From a bacterium (GTDB taxonomy: Bacteria; Zixibacteria; MSB-5A5; GN15; FEB-12): a DNA stretch of 8,553 nt. This document shows, piece after piece, positions 1-5,572 of this stretch. The DNA is taken from assembly GCA_030629485.1 (NCBI GenBank), contig DAOVOW010000064.1, forward strand, positions 1 through 8,553, read 5' to 3'. Each line of letters begins with the position of its first letter. Within the stretch, counting starts at the first letter, position 1. Position numbers and translations under genes: made by a program. The notes beneath the pieces were generated by a model. That model searched no databases. It saw nothing but the letters and a program-made list of their open reading frames with translations, and was not told where the DNA came from.

Positions 1-2
1 AT

Positions 3-617
3 TCATCCCTTGATGACATCGAGCGAAACCGGCGGCTGTTGATGTTGGCCGAAAGCGCCGTTGGCAGGGCCATCGAGATGACTGATCTGGTTACCAAGTA
101 TTCCCGGCTGGATACTGAACGGAAAACTGAACCGGTTACCCTGCGACCTGTACTTGAGGAGGTGGCCGAGGCGAATTCTGAACGAATCAAGCATCTTAAC
201 GTAACTGTCAGCATGCAGGTGGCAGATGACCTCGTTGTCAGTTGTCGTAGTGACCACCTGTACAGCCTGTTTTCCAACCTGCTCGTAAACTCGTTGGATG
301 CGCTGGAGGAGGTGTCGTCCCGACGAATCGATGTGAGCGCTGCAGGCGAAAACGAATACCTCCGAATTCAATTCGCCGACAGCGGCCCGGGCATAGCTCA
401 GCAGCACCGATCGAGAATCTTCGATCCTTTTTACAGCACCAAACCGACGCGTGGCACCGGACTGGGCCTTGCTATCGTCAAACGCATCGTGGAAATGTAT
501 GGCGGCCGGATCGAACTGAAGAGTCCGGTTGACAAAGGCGCCCTTTTCGTTATATTTCTAAAGTCGGTTCAGCCTAACTCGCCTCAGGGTGATGATTATA
601 ATGGCAAAAACGGGTAA
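3..617 (+). CDS. Sensor histidine kinase, C-terminal part (5' end outside window)
   Basis: The frame is open from the left edge, so the gene begins upstream; 204 codons are visible. They cover the second helix of the dimerisation domain (around IEMTDLVTKYSRLD) and a complete HATPase_c domain. The N box lies near nt 255-305 (SNLLVNSLDAL), the G1 box is DSGPGI at nt 378-395, the F box is FDPFYSTK, and the G2 box is GTGLGL at nt 453-470. The phosphoacceptor His and any sensor domain lie off the window. The family autophosphorylates on His and passes phosphate to a cognate regulator. The NtrB/AtoS-like G2 block and the 17-bp overlap with the following sigma-54 regulator gene indicate a cognate pair made from one mRNA. 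The signal sensed cannot be deduced. The ATP-binding half is certain; the subfamily is inferred. Confidence 0.93.
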   Translation, partial: SSLDDIERNRRLLMLAESAVGRAIEMTDLVTKYSRLDTERKTEPVTLRPVLEEVAEANSERIKHLNVTVSMQVADDLVVSCRSDHLYSLFSNLLVNSLDALEEVSSRRIDVSAAGENEYLRIQFADSGPGIAQQHRSRIFDPFYSTKPTRGTGLGLAIVKRIVEMYGGRIELKSPVDKGALFVIFLKSVQPNSPQGDDYNGKNG

Positions 618-1953
618 GATTCTCATAGTCGACGACGACCCTCTGGTCCTGGAAGCACTCAACGAGACGTTTCTTGATGACTACGACGTGGTGGCGGCGG
701 CCTCGGGTCAGGAGGCATTGCAGGCGCTGGACAAGCATGGCGATCTGGATGCCGTGGTTTTGGACATCAAGATGGCGCGCATGGACGGTCTGGAGACGGC
801 CTGTCGCATCCGCGAAATCAACCCCGATCTTCCGGTCATCTTCCACACCGGCTATCCGGGAGATTACTCCGAGCGGGATATCGATACGGAACACCAGCCA
901 TTCGATTATGTCGGCAAGAACGAACGGCCGGCCCGGCTTCACCGGTCGGTCCGCAACGCCGTTTTTATGCACCGGCTGAGAACCAGCAGTTCCGACCTGG
1001 TCGAGTTGGCCAGACGTCATTACGGCATGGTGGGGCGGTCCCGGCTGATGCGTGATGTTTACCAGATGATTGAGAAGATAGGTCCCACCAACAACAAGGT
1101 GATGATCCTGGGGCCGACCGGTACCGGCAAAGAACTGGTGGCGCGCGCCCTTCACCATCGCAGTCGAAGGGCGGACGAAACCCTGGCCATCTTTAACTGC
1201 AACCACAAGGCGCCCGATCTGGTGGAGAGTGAACTGTTCGGACATTTGCGGGGGTCGTTTACCGGAGCTGTCGCCGACCGCGTCGGAATGTTCGAGTACG
1301 CCCACGGCGGAACTGTTTTTCTCGACGAGATCGGCAATCTCGACATCACTACTCAAGGCAAACTACTCCGGGTTTTGGAGACCGGCGAGATGCAACGGAT
1401 CGGATCACCGGAGACGATTCGCGTCGACGTTCGTGTGATCTGCGCTACCAACTGTGATCTCGAACAGATGGTGTCACAGGGCAAGTTTCGTGAGGATTTG
1501 TACTATCGCCTGAAGGGCATTCGCATCGTGGTGCCGACTCTGGCCGACCGACGCGAGGATATCCCGGACTTGATCGACTTCTTCACTGAAAACTATTGCC
1601 GCAAGACGGACGACGGAATCAAGGTGTTCGAGCCGGCGGCGCGTGACCTGTTGATTGAATACGACTGGCCGGGTAATGTTCGCCAGCTACAGGATACCGT
1701 CCAATCGTTGATCGATCTTTCGCTGTCGTATCTAATAACGCGCATTGAAGTACAGCAGTATTTGTCGTACGCCGGCGCCAGTACCGATTCGCCCAGAGCT
1801 CTCAAAGAGCGTGTACGAGAGTTCAAGAGGTTAGTGGTCATCCAGTGTCTCGCTCGCCACGGTGGTAATGTGGCTGCTGCTGCGCGCGAACTTGGTCTTG
1901 ACTCGGCAAACTTGCGCAAGATGATCAAGGATCTCGACATCGAGACGGGTTGA
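601..1953 (+). CDS. Sigma-54-dependent response regulator (NtrC family)
   Basis: This is a three-domain activator of 450 aa. The receiver (about 1-125) has the acidic cluster D11-D13, phosphoacceptor D55 (VVLDIKM), T83 and K106, though the usual Lys-Pro is Lys-Asn here. The AAA+ domain (about 145-370) has Walker A GPTGTGKE (171-178), a sigma-54 contact loop reading GSFTGA (218-223) in place of GAFTGA, Walker B FLDE (D242, E243), FREDLYYRL, and the sensor II region WPGNVRQL. A Fis-type HTH occupies about 421-448 ([13 protein letters not shown]). Phosphorylation should promote oligomerisation, and ATP hydrolysis should remodel sigma-54 holoenzyme at -24/-12 promoters. The ATG at 601 is preferred over the GTG at 589 because AGGGTGA (586-592) ends 8 nt before it. 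The gene overlaps the kinase gene by 17 bp. A sigma-54-type promoter lies downstream at 2077. Regulatory targets are unknown. Confidence 0.96.
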   Translation: MAKTGKILIVDDDPLVLEALNETFLDDYDVVAAASGQEALQALDKHGDLDAVVLDIKMARMDGLETACRIREINPDLPVIFHTGYPGDYSERDIDTEHQPFDYVGKNERPARLHRSVRNAVFMHRLRTSSSDLVELARRHYGMVGRSRLMRDVYQMIEKIGPTNNKVMILGPTGTGKELVARALHHRSRRADETLAIFNCNHKAPDLVESELFGHLRGSFTGAVADRVGMFEYAHGGTVFLDEIGNLDITTQGKLLRVLETGEMQRIGSPETIRVDVRVICATNCDLEQMVSQGKFREDLYYRLKGIRIVVPTLADRREDIPDLIDFFTENYCRKTDDGIKVFEPAARDLLIEYDWPGNVRQLQDTVQSLIDLSLSYLITRIEVQQYLSYAGASTDSPRALKERVREFKRLVVIQCLARHGGNVAAAARELGLDSANLRKMIKDLDIETG

Positions 1954-1955
1954 AT

Positions 1956-1986
1956 TCACCCTCACAAAGTAGACCGGATAGGGTGA
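1956..1986 (+). other. Inverted repeat just after the regulator gene
   Basis: TCACCCT (1956-1962) and AGGGTGA (1980-1986) form a perfect 7-bp inverted repeat with a 17-nt loop, starting 3 nt after the regulator stop codon. It may mark the 3' end of the kinase-regulator mRNA. There is no T-run after it, so it is not a typical intrinsic terminator. Confidence 0.25.
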
Positions 1987-2001
1987 TAATTACCTACGGC
2001 G

Positions 2002-2074
2002 GAGGCGGGGAGCCTCGTGTCGAAGCATATCTTCTTAATTAACAACAAGATAACCTCGGCGGAATAAGTCCGCC
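2002..2074 (+). promoter_or_regulatory. Two dyads upstream of the sigma-54 promoter (possible activator sites)
   Basis: GAGGC-N5-GCCTC lies at 2002-2016 and GGCGGA-N5-TCCGCC at 2058-2074. The first is centred about 95 bp upstream of the predicted start at about 2104, a normal distance for binding of an NtrC-type activator dimer. The second abuts the -24 element and would more likely act as a short hairpin or an overlapping operator. The two do not share an obvious half-site, so assigning them to the neighbouring regulator is a guess. Confidence 0.25.
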
Positions 2075-2076
2075 AA

Positions 2077-2093
2077 TTGGCACGATCCTTGAT
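2077..2093 (+). promoter_or_regulatory. Sigma-54 (-24/-12) promoter
   Basis: The sequence TTGGCACGATCCTTGAT matches the sigma-54 consensus TTGGCACG-N4-TTGC(A/T) at every position of the -24 element and at TTG of the -12 element. The invariant -24 GG is at 2079-2080 and, after exactly 10 nt, GA replaces the usual GC at 2091-2092. Transcription would start near 2104 on the plus strand. It lies 124 bp after the stop of a sigma-54 activator gene, which makes it a natural target of that protein. No convincing protein gene follows. The -24 match and spacing are seen; function is inferred. Confidence 0.6.
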
Positions 2094-2103
2094 ATTGTAT
2101 TAC

Positions 2104-2346
2104 TGAGGTTAGGTGCTGCTATGTGATGACTGGCAATGGAGCACCTCCGAGTTTGAAGATTGTGACAAAGATAGGAGATATAGTTCGTCGATAGGTGATC
2201 CACTGTTGGTAAGTGATGGGCGTTGGCACCATTGACGAAGCAAGACTACTGTACTACGCCGGGGGAACGCGAGGATCAATCCGAAGGCCAAGGATTGATA
2301 ATGAATGCCTGGTGGTGCAAGTGCTAGCACCGCTGGGTGTTTTTAT
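2104..2346 (+). ncRNA. Candidate sigma-54-driven small RNA of about 240 nt
   Basis: The interval runs from the predicted sigma-54 start to a terminator-like hairpin. Near the 5' end, AGGTGCT (2111-2117) pairs with AGCACCT (2140-2146) across a 22-nt loop. No recognisable protein is encoded. The only plus-strand ATG frames worth noting are a 22-codon one (2126-2194) and a 52-codon one (2216-2374) that runs past the terminator; neither has a convincing Shine-Dalgarno site or a recognised product. An unterminated leader or a small-peptide mRNA are alternatives. The call rests on promoter, terminator and absence of genes, not on similarity to a known RNA family. Confidence 0.3.
2326..2346 (+). terminator. 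Rho-independent-type terminator
   Basis: AGCACC (2326-2331) pairs with GGTGTT (2336-2341) around a GCTG loop (six pairs, one G-T), with a five-T run at 2340-2344 that overlaps the stem's last two bases. An alternative pairing uses GGTGGTGC (2311-2318) with GCACCGCT (2327-2334). The stem is short, so the call is moderate. Confidence 0.4.
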
Positions 2347-2386
2347 ATTCTGTCCGGTAATTCGCATAGGTTAGTTTGTGTTCGCA

Positions 2387-2437
2387 GAGTCTTCAGACTT
2401 TGCACGTGCGCGTGGCCGAGTTTGAAGACTCGGCCAC
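2387..2437. repeat. Strong stem-loop with a competing inverted repeat
   Basis: GTGGCCGAGT (2412-2421) and ACTCGGCCAC (2428-2437) form a perfect 10-bp stem with a 6-nt loop. The loop and 3' arm also pair with an upstream segment: GAGTCTTCA (2387-2395) is the exact reverse complement of TGAAGACTC (2423-2431). The two pairings exclude each other. A small hairpin AGTCT-TC-AGACT (2388-2399) overlaps the upstream arm. No T-run follows on either strand. Confidence 0.5.
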
Positions 2438-2517
2438 CACTAATTGCAGTTCTGGTAGGTCGACGGGTAGCACGGTCAAACTTGTTTGGCGTGGTGTGAC
2501 AATCTCAACTAAACCGT

Positions 2518-2543
2518 GGTGTCGGGTGTCTCGGCCCGACACC
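2518..2543. repeat. Palindromic stem-loop, 9-bp perfect stem
   Basis: GGTGTCGGG (2518-2526) pairs with CCCGACACC (2535-2543) across an 8-nt loop. It shares the GTCGGG/CCCGAC core with the elements at 2565-2588 and 8448-8467. There is no T-run. Confidence 0.5.
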
Positions 2544-2564
2544 TGTCAAGACGTTATGTGGGAG

Positions 2565-2593
2565 CCGTCAGGCAGGGACGCCCGACGGCACAG
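2565..2593. repeat. Dispersed GTCGGGC-type palindrome, copy 1
   Basis: CCGTCAGGC (2565-2573) pairs with GCCCGACGG (2580-2588), with one A-C mismatch and a 6-nt loop. Positions 2567-2593 match 8448-8474 at 22 of 27 positions, including the flanking ACAG outside the stem, so the two are copies of one intergenic repeat. Confidence 0.55.
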
Positions 2594-2605
2594 AAATCGA
2601 GTTCT

Positions 2606-2630
2606 GGTCGAAACTCCTGCAGTTTCGACA
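2606..2630. repeat. Dispersed TCGAAAC-type palindrome, copy 1, after the lipoprotein gene
   Basis: GTCGAAACT (2607-2615) and AGTTTCGAC (2621-2629) form a perfect 9-bp stem with loop CCTGC. It begins 9 nt beyond the stop codon of the minus-strand lipoprotein gene, so it would fold in that mRNA's 3' end. It has no T-run. It matches the acetate kinase terminator (6798-6822) at 21 of 25 positions. Confidence 0.6.
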
Positions 2631-2638
2631 TCTGCGTA

Positions 2639-3595
2639 TCAAAGGTCGCGACCAACCAGCCCCAGGACGCTGTCAATCGCCTCACGAACAGGAGGCGATT
2701 CGTAGAGCGAAACGTCGAACTCCTCAGCGATGTCTATCTGAAAAGCGGTACTATCGGACTGGCGGCACCAGAAGGTCAGGTGCAGCGAGTCGTAAATGAT
2801 CTTGTGAGCCGGCAGATCGGGATCTTCATTGTCCTCAACAACAAAATCAGGGAAGGTGTAAACCGGTACAACGTCATCCATCCAGTGCGACCCGATGCCG
2901 ATACCGTCGGCGGTGGTGCCTTCGTACCTAGTGTTCTTGGTGGTACTGTCAGGCGGCTGTGGCACGACTGAATCTTCTACTCCGACATACCAAACCGGCG
3001 AAGTGTCCTCTATCAGGCCGTCCTCATTAGTGTCGTAAAGCACCACAAAAACGCCCAACGGACCTTCGTAATTGGCAACAACAATACCGTATTGGGTATA
3101 GGCGTCCAGCGATACCGGCGGGCCGTTGTAGTCTACTACATCAGCATAAGTGTCATCCAGCAACACATACTGGCCCTGTCCGTGATCGCCGGGGATGAGA
3201 GTGTTGGCCCTGAGGTAGACGTATGTAGTATCGAGATTGCGTGCGATTGCTCTGATCTCCGCGTGACCAAGACTTCTGGAGAAAGTATACGCCAGCGTCG
3301 CCTTGCCATCGTTGCCGGTCTTGAGCGAATCGGCCGAGATGACGCCGTCACCGACCGGCAAAGAGAAATGTATCCACTGGTCGGGCACGTACGCACCTTT
3401 GTTATCGACCACGGCGAAAACCAACGGCTGATCCATATCGTCACTGCCCATGTTGCCTCTGTAGAACATACCGTTGACCGCCGTCACACCATCCGGTACT
3501 GGAGGCTTTGGCGGGTCATCACCGTTGCAGCCACAGCCGCAGATGGTCGCCGTTACAGTAAAAACGAATATGGTGCGGAGCCGATTATTGGACAT
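2639..3595 (-). CDS. Surface or periplasmic lipoprotein with invasin-like (Big_1-type) Ig domain
   Basis: The product is a 318-aa predicted lipoprotein. A short basic N-terminus (RLR) and a hydrophobic stretch (8-18) lead to a lipobox-like I-C-G-C, with Cys21 the probable acylated residue; the next residue is Gly, which does not signal inner-membrane retention. A Pro-rich linker (about 24-35) precedes one Ig-like domain (about 40-135) with the Big_1 pattern NGD-type DG, TGNDGKATLAYTF and a closing AxARN strand. The remaining 180 residues are acidic and contain DTNEDGLIED, which resembles an EF-hand or dockerin-type calcium loop but lacks the final acidic residue. I do not recognise the C-terminal domain. 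ATG at 3595 is preferred over ATG at 3604 because GAGAGG (3605-3610) directly abuts the latter but lies 9 nt before the former. A ligand-binding or structural surface role is likely; the exact job is unknown. Confidence 0.82.
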   Translation of the reverse strand: MSNNRLRTIFVFTVTATICGCGCNGDDPPKPPVPDGVTAVNGMFYRGNMGSDDMDQPLVFAVVDNKGAYVPDQWIHFSLPVGDGVISADSLKTGNDGKATLAYTFSRSLGHAEIRAIARNLDTTYVYLRANTLIPGDHGQGQYVLLDDTYADVVDYNGPPVSLDAYTQYGIVVANYEGPLGVFVVLYDTNEDGLIEDTSPVWYVGVEDSVVPQPPDSTTKNTRYEGTTADGIGIGSHWMDDVVPVYTFPDFVVEDNEDPDLPAHKIIYDSLHLTFWCRQSDSTAFQIDIAEEFDVSLYESPPVREAIDSVLGLVGRDL

Positions 3596-3622
3596 GAATC
3601 TCATCCTCTCACAAGCCTCCAG

Positions 3623-3651
3623 ATAATAGCTTTATCGACAGAACGAATCAA
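3623..3651 (-). promoter_or_regulatory. Sigma-70-type promoter for the lipoprotein gene
   Basis: On the minus strand, TTGATT (3651-3646) and TATTAT (3628-3623) are separated by exactly 17 nt. The predicted start near 3616 gives a 5' leader of about 20 nt containing the Shine-Dalgarno GAGAGG. The lipoprotein gene can therefore be transcribed independently of the beta-barrel gene upstream. Confidence 0.5.
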
Positions 3652-3696
3652 TTGCTTCTGGTGTCACTGACGCTTTCCAGGTGCAGCGTTTTTTCA

Positions 3697-4395
3697 TCAC
3701 GGACGGAAGTAATACTTCAGCGCTGCGCCGAGGTTGAAATACCTGGGCCGATCCCCGGTTGACAGCAGGTCATAGCTGTTGACCGAGGCGACAGTCAGAA
3801 ATGCCCGCTTTTGGGCATGTTCCCAAAGCTTCAACTCGGCGCCGAAATTGGCTGCCAGTACCGTGTTCAGGCGCGACTCTGACTCGAACCCCTTGGCCGT
3901 AACAGAGGTGAATCCCGCCCTGAATCCGACCCTGACATAAGGAGCAAAGCTTCCTTGGGCAATACTGAGAAACATATAGTTGAAGTCGAAATCAAGGTCG
4001 TACTGATTGATGCTCGGTTTTCTGGGATCAAGAAGAATAGCCAGACCTTCTCTCCGTACCGTGTTCAGACCCAGCAGATTGATAGCCTCGATTTTTGTCC
4101 AGCGGAAGCCTACCGTGACGAGCATCCTGTTGTTGCGAAGCTGGCCGTAGTTTATTCCCAGGTGAAACGTCGGGTCATACAGCACATCACCGTCGACATC
4201 GGCCGGTCGATCATCAGCGTCCGTGAAATCGACAAACCCGGCCAGACCGTCGTACTTGCCCACCGGGCCGGACGTACCGCCGTAGAGGTCCATAACGTTA
4301 TAGCGTCGGGCGACACGCCCAAGCGCTGCGACCTGGGACGCCGTCAGAATCAAAATGACAATTGTTGCAATGACTGTTCTGGTGTGGTGAAACAT
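3697..4395 (-). CDS. Outer-membrane beta-barrel protein
   Basis: The product is 232 aa. A Sec signal peptide has basic/His residues at 3-6, a hydrophobic core at 8-19 and a V-A-A cleavage motif ending at residue 24. The mature part alternates polar and hydrophobic residues in strand-like blocks (LVTVGFRWTKIEAI, YDLDFDFNYMFLSI, FAPYVRVGFRAGF, YFNLGAALKYYF) with acidic and Gly-rich turns. That fits a small barrel of about 8-10 strands. It ends YYFRP, so the aromatic residue expected at the end of the last strand is two residues from the terminus. The start is supported by GGGAG (4405-4401) 5 nt before ATG. It lies 101 bp upstream of the lipoprotein start on the same strand and may share read-through with it. 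No specific channel, enzyme or adhesin family is recognised. Confidence 0.8.
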   Translation of the reverse strand: MFHHTRTVIATIVILILTASQVAALGRVARRYNVMDLYGGTSGPVGKYDGLAGFVDFTDADDRPADVDGDVLYDPTFHLGINYGQLRNNRMLVTVGFRWTKIEAINLLGLNTVRREGLAILLDPRKPSINQYDLDFDFNYMFLSIAQGSFAPYVRVGFRAGFTSVTAKGFESESRLNTVLAANFGAELKLWEHAQKRAFLTVASVNSYDLLSTGDRPRYFNLGAALKYYFRP

Positions 4396-4425
4396 GTTGT
4401 CTCCCGCTATGTTTGGCCTCTGTTG

Positions 4426-4462
4426 TCTATCGATAGATAGCCGCTTGAAGGCCTGCTGTCAA
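4426..4462 (-). promoter_or_regulatory. Promoter of the beta-barrel gene with overlapping 12-bp palindrome
   Basis: On the minus strand a perfect TTGACA (4462-4457) is followed after 17 nt by TATCTA (4439-4434), a weaker -10. The perfect 12-bp palindrome TCTATCGATAGA (4426-4437) covers most of the -10 and the start region, where a repressor dimer could act. The -35 and spacing are seen; the operator role is inferred. Confidence 0.4.
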
Positions 4463-4561
4463 ACTATTTGAACCGGTCCATCCCGTACGTAGATTGTACA
4501 ATTAAACTAAAGAACAGCCCAGTTTTTGACCCCTTCAGCCGATTATATGCTTAAAATGCAG

Positions 4562-4589
4562 TTGCGGCGGCCGTGGAAGCGACTATATT
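4562..4589 (+). promoter_or_regulatory. Possible promoter of the dehydrogenase-acetate kinase operon
   Basis: TTGCGG (4562-4567) and TATATT (4584-4589) are 16 nt apart, which would place the start near 4596 and a leader of about 60 nt before the ATG at 4655. A second candidate, TTGACC at 4526 with TAAAAT at 4552, has a 20-nt spacer and is less likely. The region separates divergent genes, so a promoter must lie within about 4400-4640. Confidence 0.3.
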
Positions 4590-4654
4590 TGGCCTTGCCG
4601 AATCCTGGTGGAATACGGCTGAACGAAAATGACAAAGAAGGATGACGGAAGACG

Positions 4655-5572
4655 ATGGCAGCAACAAGAATCATCATAATCGGCGCCGGCGTGATGGGTC
4701 AGGGCTTGGCCGAGGCCATAGCCACCTCCGGTGAGGAAGTGACGCTGGTTGACAAAACAACCAAGCTGGCCGAACGCGGCATCAGAGGCATCTCCGAATC
4801 GTTGGACCGCGAAATACACAAGTGGGGTTTGACCAAGTCAGATAAGAAAGCAATCCTCGCTCGCGTCTTTCCATCGTCGGATCTGACACAAGCGGAAGAT
4901 GCCGAAATCGTAATGGAGTGCATTCCCGAAGACCTCGATATGAAACGCGACCTGTTTGCAAAGCTCGATTCCTTCTGCCATGAGGATGTACTGATGATTA
5001 CCAACACGGGTACGCTTTCTATCTCGGAGGTGGCGGCAGCGACCGAGCGACCGGAGAAAATCATCGGTATGCACTTTCTCAACCCGGTCACAAAGGTTCC
5101 ACTGGTGGAGATTGTCAAAGGACTCAAGACTGATGATGAGACTTTCCAGAAGGCGGTGGCTTTCGCCGAATTGCTGGACAAGAAATGGATCACCGTCAAT
5201 GAGTACCCCGGATACGTGACCACTCGGATCATCGTGCCGCTGTTGAACGAAGCCATGCATGTCCTGATGGAGGGTGTCGCCAGCGCTCAAGATATAGACG
5301 GGGCGATGAAACTGGGCTTTGGGTTCAACGTGGGACCGCTGGCTTTGGCGGACCTGATGGGGTTGGATGTCGTCATGTCCTGGATGGAGAATCTCCTGGC
5401 GGAGCTTTCCGAACATAAGTACAACCCCTGCCCGCTGCTGAGAAAAATGGTCCGCGCCGGACGGCTTGGAGTCAAGAGTGGCCGAGGATTTTTCCGCTAT
5501 GATGAGGAAGGGAACCGGATCGATGACGATTCACCGGGCGGTGGCAGCGCCCAGGGAGGGACGACGTTATGA
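4655..5572 (+). CDS. 3-hydroxyacyl-CoA (3-hydroxybutyryl-CoA) dehydrogenase
   Basis: This 305-aa protein has the standard two-domain layout of the family, which oxidises L-3-hydroxyacyl-CoA to 3-ketoacyl-CoA with NAD+, or runs in reverse. The Rossmann fold begins at once with IIGAGVMG (G10, G12, G15). The catalytic His-Glu pair is H140 in GMHFLNPV and E152 in PLVEIVKG. The helical C-terminal domain (about 185-285) contains DIDGAMKLGFGFNVGPLALADLMGLD and GVKSGRGFF. Two positions that are Ser and Asn in the human enzyme (S137, N208) are Thr120 (NTGTL) and Thr190 (YVTTR) here. The last 20 or so residues form a Gly/Asp-rich tail that overlaps the acetate kinase ribosome-binding site. GGAAG (4647-4651) precedes the ATG closely. 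The gene overlaps the next by ATGA. It could serve butyrate or polyhydroxybutyrate metabolism, or beta-oxidation; chain length is not readable from sequence. Confidence 0.93.
   Translation: MAATRIIIIGAGVMGQGLAEAIATSGEEVTLVDKTTKLAERGIRGISESLDREIHKWGLTKSDKKAILARVFPSSDLTQAEDAEIVMECIPEDLDMKRDLFAKLDSFCHEDVLMITNTGTLSISEVAAATERPEKIIGMHFLNPVTKVPLVEIVKGLKTDDETFQKAVAFAELLDKKWITVNEYPGYVTTRIIVPLLNEAMHVLMEGVASAQDIDGAMKLGFGFNVGPLALADLMGLDVVMSWMENLLAELSEHKYNPCPLLRKMVRAGRLGVKSGRGFFRYDEEGNRIDDDSPGGGSAQGGTTL

Noticed and set aside
574..1356. Long minus-strand open frame (260 codons)
   Set aside because: It lies wholly antisense to the response regulator, whose domains are unambiguous, and its translation has no recognisable motif.
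2224..2239. Second TGGCAC, suggesting another sigma-54 promoter
   Set aside because: No TTGC-like -12 element occurs at the required spacing; the downstream bases read ACGA.
2109..2499. Open frames on both strands in the intergenic region (2109-2330 minus, 2305-2499 plus)
   Set aside because: They lack good ribosome-binding sites and protein-like composition, and they overlap the palindromes.
2387..2629. Possible CRISPR array
   Set aside because: The stem-loops differ from one another in sequence and spacing; there is no constant repeat, unit-length spacer or cas gene.
3670..3694. Plus-strand terminator-like hairpin (ACGCT/AGCGT then six T)
   Set aside because: The stem is only 5 bp with a 10-nt loop, and no plus-strand gene ends there; both flanking genes run on the minus strand.
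4629..4679. 16-codon ATG frame overlapping the dehydrogenase start, a possible leader peptide
   Set aside because: It has no Shine-Dalgarno site, no regulatory codon run and no attenuator hairpin.
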